Assembly: GCA_018262235.1 (NCBI GenBank)
Contig: JAGTRY010000008.1
Span: forward strand, 1 to 64,000
Direction: 5' to 3'
Source of the DNA: Pseudomonadota bacterium
GTDB lineage: Bacteria > Pseudomonadota > Gammaproteobacteria > Burkholderiales > Rhodocyclaceae
Length of the DNA: 64,000 nt
The translations under genes and the position numbers were made by a program. Under the pieces are notes generated by a model that worked only from the letters and a program-made list of their open reading frames with translations, did no database searches and had not been told where the DNA came from. Shown here one piece after another: positions 21,005-32,086 of the stretch (positions are counted from its first letter, which is position 1; each line of letters opens with the position of its first letter).

Positions 21005-22534
21005 ATGGCCATGGATGCCGAAGGCGCACTGAAACACACACTGATGGAAACGCTCTACAAGGTGAGCGTCATCCTCTCGCGCTCGCTCGACGTGAAACAG
21101 ACACCACAGGAAGTGCTGCGCGTGCTCGAGGAATCCGCCGGGCTGACACGCGGGATGATCAGCGTGCTGGATGCCGACAGCGGAGATCTGGTCGTCAATG
21201 CCGTCCAGGGTATCGAGCCGCAGGAGTTTGAGCCGATCCGCTACCAGTCCGGCGAAGGCGTGCTGGGCCTGATCATCGAAGAAGGCAAGACCGTGGCCCT
21301 GCCCTCGGTCGCGGCCAACCCGCGCTTTCTGAACCGGCTCGGCATCTACGAGCGGCGCCTGCCTTTCATTGCCGCGCCAATCCACGTCGGCGGCACCCTG
21401 CAGGGCGTGCTCGCGGTACAGCCGAACAAGCTCGATGACGGCCTGCTCGCTGTGCGTGCCCAGTTCGTCGAGATGGTCGCCAACCTCATCGGCCAGAGCG
21501 TCAAGCTCTCACTCGATGTCGCCGAAGAAAAGAAGATGATTGCCGAAGAGCGCGACACGCTGCGCCGCACCGTGCGTGTCCAGCACGGCTTCGACAACAT
21601 CGTCGGCCATTCCGCTGGCATGCGCCGGATCTTCGAGCAAATCCGCATGGTCGCCAAGTGGAACACCACCGTGCTGATCCGCGGCGAAACCGGCACCGGC
21701 AAGGAACTCATTGCCAACGCCATCCATTACAACTCGCCACGCGCGCGCGGACCTTACGTACGGCTGAACTGTGCCTCGCTGCCCGAGAACCTGCTCGAAT
21801 CCGAGCTCTTCGGTCACGAGAAAGGCGCCTTCACCGGCGCGGTGAATTCACGCAAAGGCCGCTTCGAGATGGCCGATGGCGGCAGCATCTTCCTCGACGA
21901 AATCGGCGAAATCTCGCCGGCCTTCCAGGCCAAGTTGTTGCGTGTCCTGCAGGAAGGCGAACTGGAGCGCGTCGGCGGCGGCCGCACCCTGAAGGTTGAT
22001 GTACGCGTGATCGCCGCCACCCACCGCGACCTGGAAGATGCCGTGGATGAAGGCAAGTTCCGCGAGGATCTGTACTTCCGTCTCAACGTGATGCCGATCA
22101 AGCTGCCGGCGCTGCGTGAGCGGCTCGAAGACGTGCCCGAGATCGCACGCCATCTGATGGGTCGCATCAGCCAGTTGCAAGGCCGTCCGCTCGACCTGAC
22201 GGAAGCCGCCATCTCGCGGCTGATCCAGTATTCCTGGCCCGGCAACGTGCGCGAAATGGAAAACTGTCTGGAGCGCGCCGCCGTGATGTCCGAAAGCGGC
22301 CATATCGATGCCGACCTGATCCGCATCGACCGTCAACGCGACAGTGGCCCGGTTCCGAGTGCCGGCCCGCGCATCGATTTCGACGACCCCACGGTCGACG
22401 AACGCACCAAAGTCATCGCTGCGCTGGAACAGGCAGGCTGGGTACAGGCCAAAGCCGCCCGCCTCCTGAACATGACCCCGCGCCAGATCGCCTACCGGAT
22501 TCTGACGCTGGGCATCGAGGTCAAACAGTTCTGA
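21005..22534 (+). CDS. nifA: NifA, sigma54-dependent nif activator
   Basis: GAF, AAA+ (GETGTGKE, ESELFGHEKGAFTGA), C-terminal HTH (QAKAARLLNMTPRQIAYRI). Confidence 0.96.
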   Translation: MAMDAEGALKHTLMETLYKVSVILSRSLDVKQTPQEVLRVLEESAGLTRGMISVLDADSGDLVVNAVQGIEPQEFEPIRYQSGEGVLGLIIEEGKTVALPSVAANPRFLNRLGIYERRLPFIAAPIHVGGTLQGVLAVQPNKLDDGLLAVRAQFVEMVANLIGQSVKLSLDVAEEKKMIAEERDTLRRTVRVQHGFDNIVGHSAGMRRIFEQIRMVAKWNTTVLIRGETGTGKELIANAIHYNSPRARGPYVRLNCASLPENLLESELFGHEKGAFTGAVNSRKGRFEMADGGSIFLDEIGEISPAFQAKLLRVLQEGELERVGGGRTLKVDVRVIAATHRDLEDAVDEGKFREDLYFRLNVMPIKLPALRERLEDVPEIARHLMGRISQLQGRPLDLTEAAISRLIQYSWPGNVREMENCLERAAVMSESGHIDADLIRIDRQRDSGPVPSAGPRIDFDDPTVDERTKVIAALEQAGWVQAKAARLLNMTPRQIAYRILTLGIEVKQF

Positions 22535-22562
22535 CTGGCACGCGTGCCCGGAACGCCACGCG

Positions 22563-24035
22563 TCATTCCGTGGCCTGACTCACCGGTGCGCTCAGCGGCA
22601 GGCTGATGACGAAGCGCACGCCGGCCCCCGGCGGGCTTTCGGCGCGGATGCTGCCACCGAGGGCTCCGGTGACAAGGTTGTAGACGATGTGCAGGCCCAG
22701 CCCGCTGCCGCCATGGCCCAGCTTCGTGGTGAAAAACGGGTCGAAGATCCGGGGCAGGTTCTCCGCGGCAATCCCGCAGCCATTGTCGGCTACGGTGAGG
22801 GAGACCTGCGTGGGCGTCTCTTGCTCGGCCGTGATCCGGATTTCACCACCAGCCCGACCATCGAAACCATGACAAATGGCATTGCCGATCAGGTTGCCGA
22901 TAACCTGACTGAGCGGTCCCGGAAAACTGTCGAGCACGATGCCGCCTGGCGTGTCATTGACCAATTTGCAAGCCGCCTTGCGGATCGAGGGGGCCTGAGC
23001 CACCTCGATCTCGTGGATGAAGCCATGCAGTTCGAATCTGCGCCGGCGCGAGCTGGTCTGATCGACAGCCAGCTCCTTGAAATTGGTGACCAGCTCGGAG
23101 GCCCGATAAAGATTGCGCAGGAGAGAGTCGTAGCCGACCGTGATGTTTTCGAGGAAGCTTGTCAGCATGCTCTTGCGCAAGCCTGAGGCGATCTCTTTTT
23201 CGAATGTCTCGCGATGGTCTTGCAAGGTACTGGCGAGCATCATGCAGTTTCCGATCGGCGTGTTCAGCTCGTGCGCAATGCCTGCCACCAGCGCCCCCAG
23301 CGAAGCCAGTTTCTCGCTTTGCACAAGCTGGGTCTGGGCGGCACGCAAATGTCCCAGCAAGGTGGCCAGTTCCTGATTGGCCTGGGCCAGATCGCTGGTG
23401 CGTTGTGCAACCCGGTCTTCGAGCTGGCGATTGATTTCCGCCACTTCCGCTTCGGCGCGCTTGCGGTCGGTAATGTCACGGACCGTCGACAGGATGCGGC
23501 GCTCCCCGCGGATGGACGCACTCTTGAGCGTAACATCCGCCCAGAAATCGCTGCCATTCTTGCGACGTGCCAGCCATTCGAAACGATAAGTCCCGCAGCT
23601 CATGGCCTGGGCAAGACGCTGGCGCACCTCGGCAGGATCCACCGGTTTGTTGGAAGAGGAGAGATCCAGGATGGAGAGTGAATCGACCTCTTCACGACTG
23701 AACCCGTACAGTTCCGAGAAAGCCTGATTCACCGCGCATATTTCCTGCGAAGCGGGATCAAGCACGATGATGGCTTCACTCGACTTGTCAAAGAGTTCCC
23801 GGTAGTTGGCCTCGCTTTCCTCGGCACGTTTGCGCGTGCTTTCAAGCTCGACCAGCATCGTCCGCATTTCTGCCGCCTGCTGTTCCAGTGCCCCTTTCGC
23901 GGCGCGCAAGGCTTCCACCTGTTGCTGGAGTTGCGGGTAATAGCTCTTGCGCAGCGCATGTTCATCCAGCCCGATGATCTGGTCCAGAAGGCTTGTGGTT
24001 GTGCCCAAGGGTTCAGGCTTTGAGTGCTCGTTCAT
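22563..24035 (-). CDS. PAS sensor histidine kinase (ErcS-like by context)
   Basis: [19 protein letters not shown]-box, ATPase [17 protein letters not shown]; overlaps the ADH gene by 23 nt. Confidence 0.9.
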   Translation of the reverse strand: MNEHSKPEPLGTTTSLLDQIIGLDEHALRKSYYPQLQQQVEALRAAKGALEQQAAEMRTMLVELESTRKRAEESEANYRELFDKSSEAIIVLDPASQEICAVNQAFSELYGFSREEVDSLSILDLSSSNKPVDPAEVRQRLAQAMSCGTYRFEWLARRKNGSDFWADVTLKSASIRGERRILSTVRDITDRKRAEAEVAEINRQLEDRVAQRTSDLAQANQELATLLGHLRAAQTQLVQSEKLASLGALVAGIAHELNTPIGNCMMLASTLQDHRETFEKEIASGLRKSMLTSFLENITVGYDSLLRNLYRASELVTNFKELAVDQTSSRRRRFELHGFIHEIEVAQAPSIRKAACKLVNDTPGGIVLDSFPGPLSQVIGNLIGNAICHGFDGRAGGEIRITAEQETPTQVSLTVADNGCGIAAENLPRIFDPFFTTKLGHGGSGLGLHIVYNLVTGALGGSIRAESPPGAGVRFVISLPLSAPVSQATE

Positions 24036-25233
24036 AGATCTGTTCGATGTCTTCAACACAAGCCTGGACGGGATTGGTGACCAGGCACGGATCAGCAGCA
24101 GCATGCCGCGCCAGTTGCGGGATGTCGTCGGCCTTGACGCCCAGTTCATGCAAGCTTCGGTCCAGCCCGACGGAAAGACGCAAACGACGCAAGGCGTCAA
24201 CCAGACAAGCCTTCTGTCCTGCTGCGCTCATACCGCTTACATCCACGCCGATGGCGGTCGCAATGGCGGCATAGCGTTCACAGGCACTGGCATGATTGAA
24301 CGCCACCACGTGCTCAAGCAACAGGGCATTGCAAACGCCATGGGGCAGATCGAGCAAACCGCCCAGGCTGTGTGCCATCGCATGCACCAGACCCAGGCTG
24401 GCATTCGAAAAAGCCAGGCCTGCCAGCAGGCTGCCAAGCATCATCGGCTCGCGATATGCCATGACATCAGGGTTGCGCGTAGCCGGAAGCAGATTCGGTG
24501 AAATCCGGCGGATGGCCTCAAGCGCATGCAGATCCGTCACGGGCGAACCGGCGGTCGACACATACGCCTCGATGGCATGTACCAAGGCATCGAATCCGGT
24601 CGCGGCGGTCAGTTCGGCAGGCATGGTGGCAGTGGTCAGCGGATCGATCAGGGCCGCATCCGGCAGCATGACCTTGCTGATGATGGCGATCTTCACGTTG
24701 CGGGTCGTATCGTTGATGATCGCAAATTGCGAGACATCCGCGGACGTCCCCGCCGTGGTCGGGATGCAAATCAAGGGCGGCCCGGGAATCCGGACCCGGT
24801 CAACCCCCTCGAAATCGAGGATCGAAGCGCCACTGGAGGCCACGATGCCAATCCCCTTGGCGCAATCCATCGGACTGCCACCACCGACCGCGATGATCAG
24901 GTCGCAGCCTTCATCCCGAAACTTCTGTGCCCCCGCCATGACTTCCGCTTCGCGCGGATTCGGAGAAACATCAGCAAACGTGACACAAGCCATGCCCACC
25001 TGCTGCAACGCCTCGGTAACCTTGCCCGCCCATCCCGCCGTTATGACACCTTGATCCGTCACAACCAGTGCGCGCTCAGCCGCAAAATTCCGGGCATACC
25101 GGCCGACCAGGCTCAGGGCACCGGCGCCAAGCACGAATTCCGGAGCAACGTTCTTGCGGATGTCCATCAAGGCCTTCTCCCTGTTACAGCAGACATTCAT
25201 CTTCCTTGCGATGCGATCAGTCAGGTCGCTCAA
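24013..25233 (-). CDS. Iron-containing alcohol dehydrogenase, ErcA-like (start ambiguous, possibly 25167)
   Basis: GGGSPMDCAKGI, IPTTAGTSADVSQFAI, HAMAHSLGGLLDLPHGVCNA. Confidence 0.9.
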   Translation of the reverse strand: MSDLTDRIARKMNVCCNREKALMDIRKNVAPEFVLGAGALSLVGRYARNFAAERALVVTDQGVITAGWAGKVTEALQQVGMACVTFADVSPNPREAEVMAGAQKFRDEGCDLIIAVGGGSPMDCAKGIGIVASSGASILDFEGVDRVRIPGPPLICIPTTAGTSADVSQFAIINDTTRNVKIAIISKVMLPDAALIDPLTTATMPAELTAATGFDALVHAIEAYVSTAGSPVTDLHALEAIRRISPNLLPATRNPDVMAYREPMMLGSLLAGLAFSNASLGLVHAMAHSLGGLLDLPHGVCNALLLEHVVAFNHASACERYAAIATAIGVDVSGMSAAGQKACLVDALRRLRLSVGLDRSLHELGVKADDIPQLARHAAADPCLVTNPVQACVEDIEQIYERALKA

Positions 25234-25440
25234 TATAGCCTCCTATAGAGGCATTCTGGGCTTCCATTCGGGCAAAAAATTGTCCAGAGAAATTACGTCC
25301 TTGCCACACCCGCCATCCGGCCATCGTGGACGCGACTCACGATCCATCGCGAGCACAACACGCACACACCCGGCACCGGTGTTGATCAACAAGAATGCTG
25401 CTCGGTCTGTGCGCCGGGACCAGCGCCGCACAGTAAGATC

Positions 25441-26616
25441 ATGGACAGTCTCCTGCAACCCGACACGCCCCCGGCACCAGGCACCAGAATGGAATTGCGA
25501 TACCACGCCCGCATCAGCGAGATCCCGGCCCGGACCTGGGATGCCCTCGCACTAGATGATCAGCCCTTCCTCCGCCATGCCTACCTGCATGCGCTGGAAG
25601 CATCGGGCTGCGTCGGCGAAGGCACCGGCTGGCAGAGTGCCCATGCCGGGTTATGGGACGCAGGCAAACTGCTCGCCGCCATGCCCTTGTACTTGAAAGA
25701 ACATTCAATGGGCGAGTATGTCTTTGACTGGGCCTGGGCAGAGGCCTACGCGCAGCATGGCCTGGCTTACTACCCGAAATGGCTGGCAGCGATCCCTTTC
25801 ACGCCGGTACAAGGGCAGCGCATCCTGGGGCCGGACGCCGAACATCGCCGCGGGCTGCTGGCTGCGGTATTGCAGGCGGCGCGACAAAGCGGCCTGTCTT
25901 CGCTGCATCTGCTGTTTGCCGCGGCCGACGAAGTGCAATGGGCACAGGAACTGGGCTACATGTGTCGCAGCACCGTACAGTTCCACTGGCGCAACGCGGG
26001 CTATCACGACTTCGAGGATTTTCTTGCCGCACTCAGCCGCGACAAACGCAAGAAGATCCGCCAGGAGCGCCGCCGTGTGGCAGAAGCGGGCGTCGTGCTG
26101 CGACGGATCGAGGGGCCGCGGATCAGCCTGCGCGACTGGTCTTTCTTCACACGCTGCTATGAACGCACCTACGCCCTGCACCGCGCGGCGCCCTATCTGA
26201 ATCTGGATTTTTTCGAGCGCCTGGGCGACAAGTTGCCCCAGCATTGCGTCCTGCTGATCGCCAGCATCGGCGAACGCGACATCGCTGCCAGCCTGTTGCT
26301 GCGTGACAGTACAACTTTGTACGGCCGTTACTGGGGCGCGCTCGAAGACGTGCGCTGCCTGCATTTCGAAGCCTGTTACTACGCCCCGATCGAATACGCC
26401 ATCGCCCAGGGTCTCCGGTATTTTGAAGGCGGTGCGCAAGGCGAACACAAGCTCGCACGCGGCCTGCAGCCGGTTGAAACTCACTCATTGCACTGGCTGG
26501 CCGATGCCCGTTTCAGCGATGCGGTACAGCGTTTTCTGGCACGTGAAGCGCAGGGCATGACCCAGTACATCAACGAACTGGAAGCCCGCAACCCGGTACG
26601 CAAGCTGCCGGATTGA
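25441..26616 (+). CDS. COG3146/DUF482 GNAT-fold peptidoglycan-biosynthesis-like protein
   Basis: FLRHAYLHALEASGCV...FDWAWAEAYAQHGLAYYPKW...PFTPVQGQRIL. Confidence 0.85.
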   Translation: MDSLLQPDTPPAPGTRMELRYHARISEIPARTWDALALDDQPFLRHAYLHALEASGCVGEGTGWQSAHAGLWDAGKLLAAMPLYLKEHSMGEYVFDWAWAEAYAQHGLAYYPKWLAAIPFTPVQGQRILGPDAEHRRGLLAAVLQAARQSGLSSLHLLFAAADEVQWAQELGYMCRSTVQFHWRNAGYHDFEDFLAALSRDKRKKIRQERRRVAEAGVVLRRIEGPRISLRDWSFFTRCYERTYALHRAAPYLNLDFFERLGDKLPQHCVLLIASIGERDIAASLLLRDSTTLYGRYWGALEDVRCLHFEACYYAPIEYAIAQGLRYFEGGAQGEHKLARGLQPVETHSLHWLADARFSDAVQRFLAREAQGMTQYINELEARNPVRKLPD

Positions 26617-26737
26617 TGGTTGCCCAGGGGGCGCGCACCTCTCCAGCGAAAGGCAGAGACGCACGTACCCCCTTTCAAGTCAGGGACTTCTGCCTTATTG
26701 TTCCGGCTTCCTACCGCTGCTGTACCCAGTATTAACC

Positions 26738-28195
26738 ATGCGTTTTCTCACCGAAAAATACCGGCTGCTCGCCCTGCTCGCCGGTCTCCTGGCTTGTGGT
26801 TTTCTCGCGATCAGTCTGGCCGGCTATCTCAGCTCACGCGAAGCGATCCGCCGCAGCATCAGCGAAGGCGCCTTGCCACTCACCGGCGACACGATCTACT
26901 CCGAGATCCAGCGCGACCTGTTCCGCCCGGTGTACATTTCTTCGCTGATGGCGCACGACACCTTTGTGCGTGACTGGGTCATCGCCGGCGAACGTGATGA
27001 AACCCAGATCAAGCGCTATCTCCAGGAAATGAAGGAGAAATACGGCACGATCACGAGCTTTCTGGTCTCGGAACGCAGCCACGCCTACTACTATGCCAAC
27101 GGCAAGCTGAAGAATGTGCGCGAAGACGAACCACGCGACACCTGGTTCTTCCGCGTCCGTTCGATGAGCGATCCTTACGAAATTAACGTCGACCCGGACC
27201 TGGCCAATCGCGACACGATGACGGTGTTCATCAATTACCGGCTTCTCGACTACCACCAGAATTTCATCGGTGCCGTCGGTGTGGGCATCACCCTCGATAC
27301 CATGGGGGGCCTCATCGAACGCTACCAGGACCGCTTCCAGCGCCGGATTTTCTTCGCCGACCAGAAAGGTACCATCGTACTGGCGGGCCAGGCCATGCAG
27401 AACCAGCGCGGTTCGATCCGCCAGCTACCGGGTCTGGCCAGCGTTGCCGAACGCATCCTCAATCACAAGACCGAACCGACCCGGCTGGAGTATGTACGCG
27501 ATGGGCATACCATCCTGGTCAACACCCGGTTCATTCCGGAGTTGAACTGGTACCTGATCGTGGAGCAGGACGAAGCCGGTGAACTCGCGGCCGTACGGCG
27601 GGTGCTCGGAATCAATCTGGCGGTCAGTACAGGCGTGATCCTGCTGGCCCTGCTCATCATGTATTTCGCGGTCAGCCGCTACCAGCGCCGGCTGGAAAGC
27701 ATGGCCAATACCGATGTCCTGACCGGGCTGATGAATCGTCAGGCGTTCGAGATCACCGAAAATCAGGTCATCGCCGCCTATCAACGCAACGGTCAGCCGG
27801 TCTCCGCGATCCTGCTCGACCTGGATCTGTTCAAGACCATCAATGACACCCACGGCCATCAGTCCGGCGACACCGTCTTGCGCGAGCTGGCGCAGATCCT
27901 GCGCGATGCGGTGCGCGCCAGCGATCTGGTCAGCCGTTGGGGCGGCGAGGAATTCCTTGTCCTGTTACCCAATTGCGAACTGCAGCAAGCCAAGCTGATT
28001 GCCGAAAAACTGCGCGCCACCATCGAAGCACACCATTTCGAATTTGCTTCCACCAACGGCAACATTACCGCCAGCCTGGGTGTTGCCCAATACCAGCCGG
28101 GAGAAACCCGGGATTCTTTCTTCGCCCGTGCCGATCAGGCGCTGTACGCAGCCAAGCATGCAGGACGCAACCAGGTCATCTCTGCTGCGGATTGA
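26738..28195 (+). CDS. Diguanylate cyclase with periplasmic sensor domain
   Basis: TM-extracytoplasmic-TM followed by GGDEF domain (RWGGEEFLVLLPN). Confidence 0.9.
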   Translation: MRFLTEKYRLLALLAGLLACGFLAISLAGYLSSREAIRRSISEGALPLTGDTIYSEIQRDLFRPVYISSLMAHDTFVRDWVIAGERDETQIKRYLQEMKEKYGTITSFLVSERSHAYYYANGKLKNVREDEPRDTWFFRVRSMSDPYEINVDPDLANRDTMTVFINYRLLDYHQNFIGAVGVGITLDTMGGLIERYQDRFQRRIFFADQKGTIVLAGQAMQNQRGSIRQLPGLASVAERILNHKTEPTRLEYVRDGHTILVNTRFIPELNWYLIVEQDEAGELAAVRRVLGINLAVSTGVILLALLIMYFAVSRYQRRLESMANTDVLTGLMNRQAFEITENQVIAAYQRNGQPVSAILLDLDLFKTINDTHGHQSGDTVLRELAQILRDAVRASDLVSRWGGEEFLVLLPNCELQQAKLIAEKLRATIEAHHFEFASTNGNITASLGVAQYQPGETRDSFFARADQALYAAKHAGRNQVISAAD

Positions 28196-28280
28196 TCGGC
28201 CGCTGGGATGCGTGCGCCCATGCCCGGACGCCGCCCCTACCCCCTTTTCCTGCCACCCTCTTCCCTGTGCCGAGAATCCG

Positions 28281-29075
28281 ATGAAGACCGCCCGTACCTG
28301 CGTCCTTGCAAGCCTGTTTTTCCCCCTGCTGGCCCTGCCTGTACTGGCGGCCACGCCTTCTGCCAAACCCCTGGCGATGGTCAACGGGGTTTCCATCAAC
28401 CGCAATGTGGCCGACCTGTTCGTGGCCGAGCAAGTCGCCAAGGGGCAGCCCGATACCCAGGATCTGCGCGCCGCCATCCGCGAGGAACTGATCACGCGCG
28501 AATTGTTTGCGCAGGAAGCGCGCAAGAAAGGCCTGGAGAAGAACGCTGAAACACAGGCCCGCATCGAAATTGCGCGCCAGGGCGTGCTGGTGAGTGTTTT
28601 CATCGATCAGTACCTGAAAGACCACCCGATCAGCGAATCGGCCCTGAAAGCCGAATATGAACGCCAGCTGAGCCTGCTCGGGCCGACCGAGTACAAGCTG
28701 CGCCACATCCTGCTCAAGACCGAAGCCGAGGCCAGCGCCATCATCCAGCGCCTGCAGCATGGCGAGAAATTCGAAACGCTCGTGGCCCAGAGCCTCGATG
28801 AGGCAAGCCGGAAAAACGGTGGGGACCTGGGGTGGACCCGTCCGAACACCTTCCCGGAATCACTGAGAACTGCAGTCATCGCCCTCAAGCCGGGGACGTA
28901 TACCACCACCCCGCTCAGCACGAACAATGGCTATCACGTCATCATGCTGGACGATACCCGCAAGATTGAAGCCCCGGGCTATGACAAAGCCAGGGAGCGG
29001 ATCAGACAGGGGATGGTCCAGGACACGATCAAGAAGCTTGGCGCCGAGCTGAGGGCCGCCGCCAAGATCGAGTAG
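28281..29075 (+). CDS. Peptidylprolyl isomerase (parvulin/PpiC type), periplasmic
   Basis: Signal peptide; YKLRHILLKTEAEA...NGGDLGW...NNGYHVIMLDD. Confidence 0.9.
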   Translation: MKTARTCVLASLFFPLLALPVLAATPSAKPLAMVNGVSINRNVADLFVAEQVAKGQPDTQDLRAAIREELITRELFAQEARKKGLEKNAETQARIEIARQGVLVSVFIDQYLKDHPISESALKAEYERQLSLLGPTEYKLRHILLKTEAEASAIIQRLQHGEKFETLVAQSLDEASRKNGGDLGWTRPNTFPESLRTAVIALKPGTYTTTPLSTNNGYHVIMLDDTRKIEAPGYDKARERIRQGMVQDTIKKLGAELRAAAKIE

Positions 29076-29087
29076 GCACAGCGCCGT

Positions 29088-30698
29088 TCATAGCGGCAGC
29101 CGGAAGAAACTGACCGACTGATCCAGCTGCCGGGCGAGATTGCGGACCGATTCGGTTTCCTGGGCTTCCTTGTCAACGGCATGGGTGTTGTCTTCTGCAG
29201 CAAGGGAAATGCTCTCGATGCGCTGCGCAATCAGGGTGCTGACCGAGCTTTGCTCGCTGATCGAGTGAGCGATGTCCTCCACGTTGCGCACGACCCGGCT
29301 GGATGCTTCCTGCATGCGACTGATGGTCTCTCCGGCAGCCCCCACCGAATTGGCACTCTCGTCGAGCGCCTGGGTACTCGAGGCCATCCGCTCGACCGCT
29401 TCGCTGATGCCGGACTGCACCCGTGCCACCGTCTCCCCGATCTGCGTGGTGGACAAGGCCGTCCGCTCGGCAAGCTTGCGGACTTCATCAGCCACCACCG
29501 CAAACCCACGCCCCTGCTCGCCCGCCCGCGCAGCTTCAATCGCCGCGTTCAGGGCCAGCAGATTGGTCTGATCGGCAATCTCGCGGATGGTCTGCACCAC
29601 CGTGGCGATCTGGCTGGACTCCTGGCGCAGTTGTTCCACCACGCTGGACGCTCCCTGCACGTTGCGGATGACGCCTTCCATTTCATGAACCAGATGCTCG
29701 ATCTGTGCACGGCTGTCTACCGCCTGCTGGCCGGAGTCCGTCGCAATCGTCCGGGTTTCCTTGCCCAGATCCGCGACCTGCTTGATGGAAACGGTTAGCT
29801 CTTCCACGGCAGCGGCCATATCGTTGATTTCGGCACTCTGCGTCGAAATGTTGGCGACCACCTTCTTTTCATTTTCCGAGAGTTCCGAGGCGGCATTGAC
29901 GAGCGCTTCGGAATTGGCACGGATCTGACTGACGGTTCCCGTCAAGTGTTCCTGCATGTCATGCATGGCCTGCAACACGCTTGTCGCGGCCCCTGCGGGG
30001 ATTGGCTCGGTCAGATTGCCACTGGCGACCCGCCGGACAATGCCGGCCACGGTGGCAGGATCTTCGCCCAGGCTGCGGTCCAGCTTGCGCAGGATGCCGA
30101 ACAGGCTGGTCCCGGCAATCCCTACGCCGATGACGCTCAGGGTCAGAACCAGATAGAAGGCCCGGCTGGCCGATTGCTGACCCGCGTCTTCGGTCACGAG
30201 GGTAGCCTGGCGGACGATCTGCGTGCCATCGAGCAATTGTTTGCGGATTTCACGCCACAACGGGATTTCTTCCTTGTTCAGCAGGGTTACCGCGTCCGCC
30301 GGATCCGTACTCGCCTTGCTGCTGACCTGCTCGATCAGCCCCTTGCGCCGGGCATGTAGCGTTTCGATCTTTGACAACGCATCCCCCGCCAACCCGTCTA
30401 TCGGGGGCAAGGCCTTCGCACTCTGCAAGGCGGCATCGAAATCCTCCAGCCCTTTCTTGAGATTGTCATAGCCGGCCTTGTTCTGTGGATCGAGCACCAC
30501 ACCGCGCAGTGACGAGGCCGCCTGCAGACCGCCTGCGTACATTTCCGTAAACGCCTGCTGGAAAGCCACTTCATGTTCCAGCGTGTGATGAAACTCGTTC
30601 GAGGCATTGCGCAGGGCAAACAGGCCACATACGGTTGCAAACAGCAGGACCGCAAAGGCGCCTCCGACCACGAGAAGCAAGTGTTTTTTAAGCGTCAT
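29088..30698 (-). CDS. Methyl-accepting chemotaxis protein
   Basis: Signalling tip [43 protein letters not shown]. Confidence 0.95.
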   Translation of the reverse strand: MTLKKHLLLVVGGAFAVLLFATVCGLFALRNASNEFHHTLEHEVAFQQAFTEMYAGGLQAASSLRGVVLDPQNKAGYDNLKKGLEDFDAALQSAKALPPIDGLAGDALSKIETLHARRKGLIEQVSSKASTDPADAVTLLNKEEIPLWREIRKQLLDGTQIVRQATLVTEDAGQQSASRAFYLVLTLSVIGVGIAGTSLFGILRKLDRSLGEDPATVAGIVRRVASGNLTEPIPAGAATSVLQAMHDMQEHLTGTVSQIRANSEALVNAASELSENEKKVVANISTQSAEINDMAAAVEELTVSIKQVADLGKETRTIATDSGQQAVDSRAQIEHLVHEMEGVIRNVQGASSVVEQLRQESSQIATVVQTIREIADQTNLLALNAAIEAARAGEQGRGFAVVADEVRKLAERTALSTTQIGETVARVQSGISEAVERMASSTQALDESANSVGAAGETISRMQEASSRVVRNVEDIAHSISEQSSVSTLIAQRIESISLAAEDNTHAVDKEAQETESVRNLARQLDQSVSFFRLPL

Positions 30699-30899
30699 GA
30701 CCCACACCTCCTGAACATTTTCTGACGACACGCGGCAAACCTGATCGTCATCTATGACCTTACGGCATGCCATCCGCCACACTAAGCGGCCTTTCGGGTA
30801 TTGGAAACAAGGGCATGTCCCGACCGGATCGCGCTAAGCTAGCGCTTGCCGGCCGGTCTCCCGGAAGGCGTCCGAACTGAATCCGCCGAGCCCGAAACC

Positions 30900-31949
30900 A
30901 TGATTCCTCGCCTGCTGCGCCCCCTCCTCGTCTCAGTCGCCCTGCTCTTGACCAGCTCCGTCCAGGCTGCAGGCAAGCTCCCGCCACACTGTCTCAGCGA
31001 ATGCACGCCACGCATCGGCATCGTCGCCGCCTTCGGTGCGGAGGCAGACATCCTGCTCGCCCAAACCCGTGCCCGCCGCGTGTGGACGATCAATGGCAAA
31101 CGCTTCACCAGTGGCGTGCTGCGTGGCAACCGGGTCGTCATCGTGCTCTCGGGCGTGAGCATGGTGAATGCCGCGATGAGCACCCAGCTGCTGCTCGACC
31201 ACTTCCGCATCGAGCGCCTGATCCTCAGCGGCATTGCCGGTGGCGTGAATCCGGCCAGCCATGTCGGCGACGTGGTGGTGCCCGAGCGCTGGGCCATGCC
31301 CATGGAGGTTTACTGGAATGGCGATGGCTCGGTGCCTGCCGCCTGTGGTCAGCCCGGCGCCATCGAATGCCTCGGCCTCAAACTCGCGCGGGGAGCCGAC
31401 GGCCGTCCCTTCCCCGAATACCGCATCGGCGGACAATCCACCGGGCTGTTCATGCGTGACAACGCCGTACAGCGGACCGCCAGCCCGCCCGAAGGAGAGT
31501 TCCGCTTCGACTATCTGGCGGATCCGGCAATGCTCGCCGTGGCCCGCGAAATCCGTCCGGTACTCGACACCTGCGGGCCGCGCAGCCCGGTGCAATGTGT
31601 CAGCAGCCAGCCTGTACTGCGTGTGGGTGGCCGCGCAGTGTCTGCAACCGCCTTCCTCGCCAATCCGGAATACCGCCGCTATCTCTTCGACACGCTCCAG
31701 GCCGAAGCCATCGACATGGAAACAGCCGCACTGGCCCATGTGGCCTACGCCAATCAGGTGCCCTTCATTGCTTTCCGCAGTCTCTCCGATCTGGCGGGCG
31801 GCGATGATTTCACCGACGTCGGCGCCTTTTTCGGCAGCGGCCTCGCGGAGCGCAACGAAGCCAGCGTCACCCTGAGCTTTCTGGAGGCCTGGGCACGCCA
31901 ACCGCCAGAGCGTGCTCAAGCCAATCGCCGGGCCGCCACCAAACCCTGA
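30900..31949 (+). CDS. Secreted phosphorylase/nucleosidase (PNP_UDP/MTA-SAH family)
   Basis: Signal peptide; GIVAAFGAEADIL, ILSGIAGGVNPASHVGDVVVPERW, AIDMETAALAHVAYANQVPFIAFRSLSD. Confidence 0.85.
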   Translation: MIPRLLRPLLVSVALLLTSSVQAAGKLPPHCLSECTPRIGIVAAFGAEADILLAQTRARRVWTINGKRFTSGVLRGNRVVIVLSGVSMVNAAMSTQLLLDHFRIERLILSGIAGGVNPASHVGDVVVPERWAMPMEVYWNGDGSVPAACGQPGAIECLGLKLARGADGRPFPEYRIGGQSTGLFMRDNAVQRTASPPEGEFRFDYLADPAMLAVAREIRPVLDTCGPRSPVQCVSSQPVLRVGGRAVSATAFLANPEYRRYLFDTLQAEAIDMETAALAHVAYANQVPFIAFRSLSDLAGGDDFTDVGAFFGSGLAERNEASVTLSFLEAWARQPPERAQANRRAATKP

Positions 31950-32086
31950 ACCCCGCAGAAACGGCCTGCGCCGGACAGGCCCAGGCTACGCCAAGCATCT
32001 GCCCGGGCTTTTCCCTGGCGCATGCCCCCATGCATTCGCGGGCCCGGCGCGGTATCCTTGCGCCCCGCCCCGCTTGTACGCCAGAC

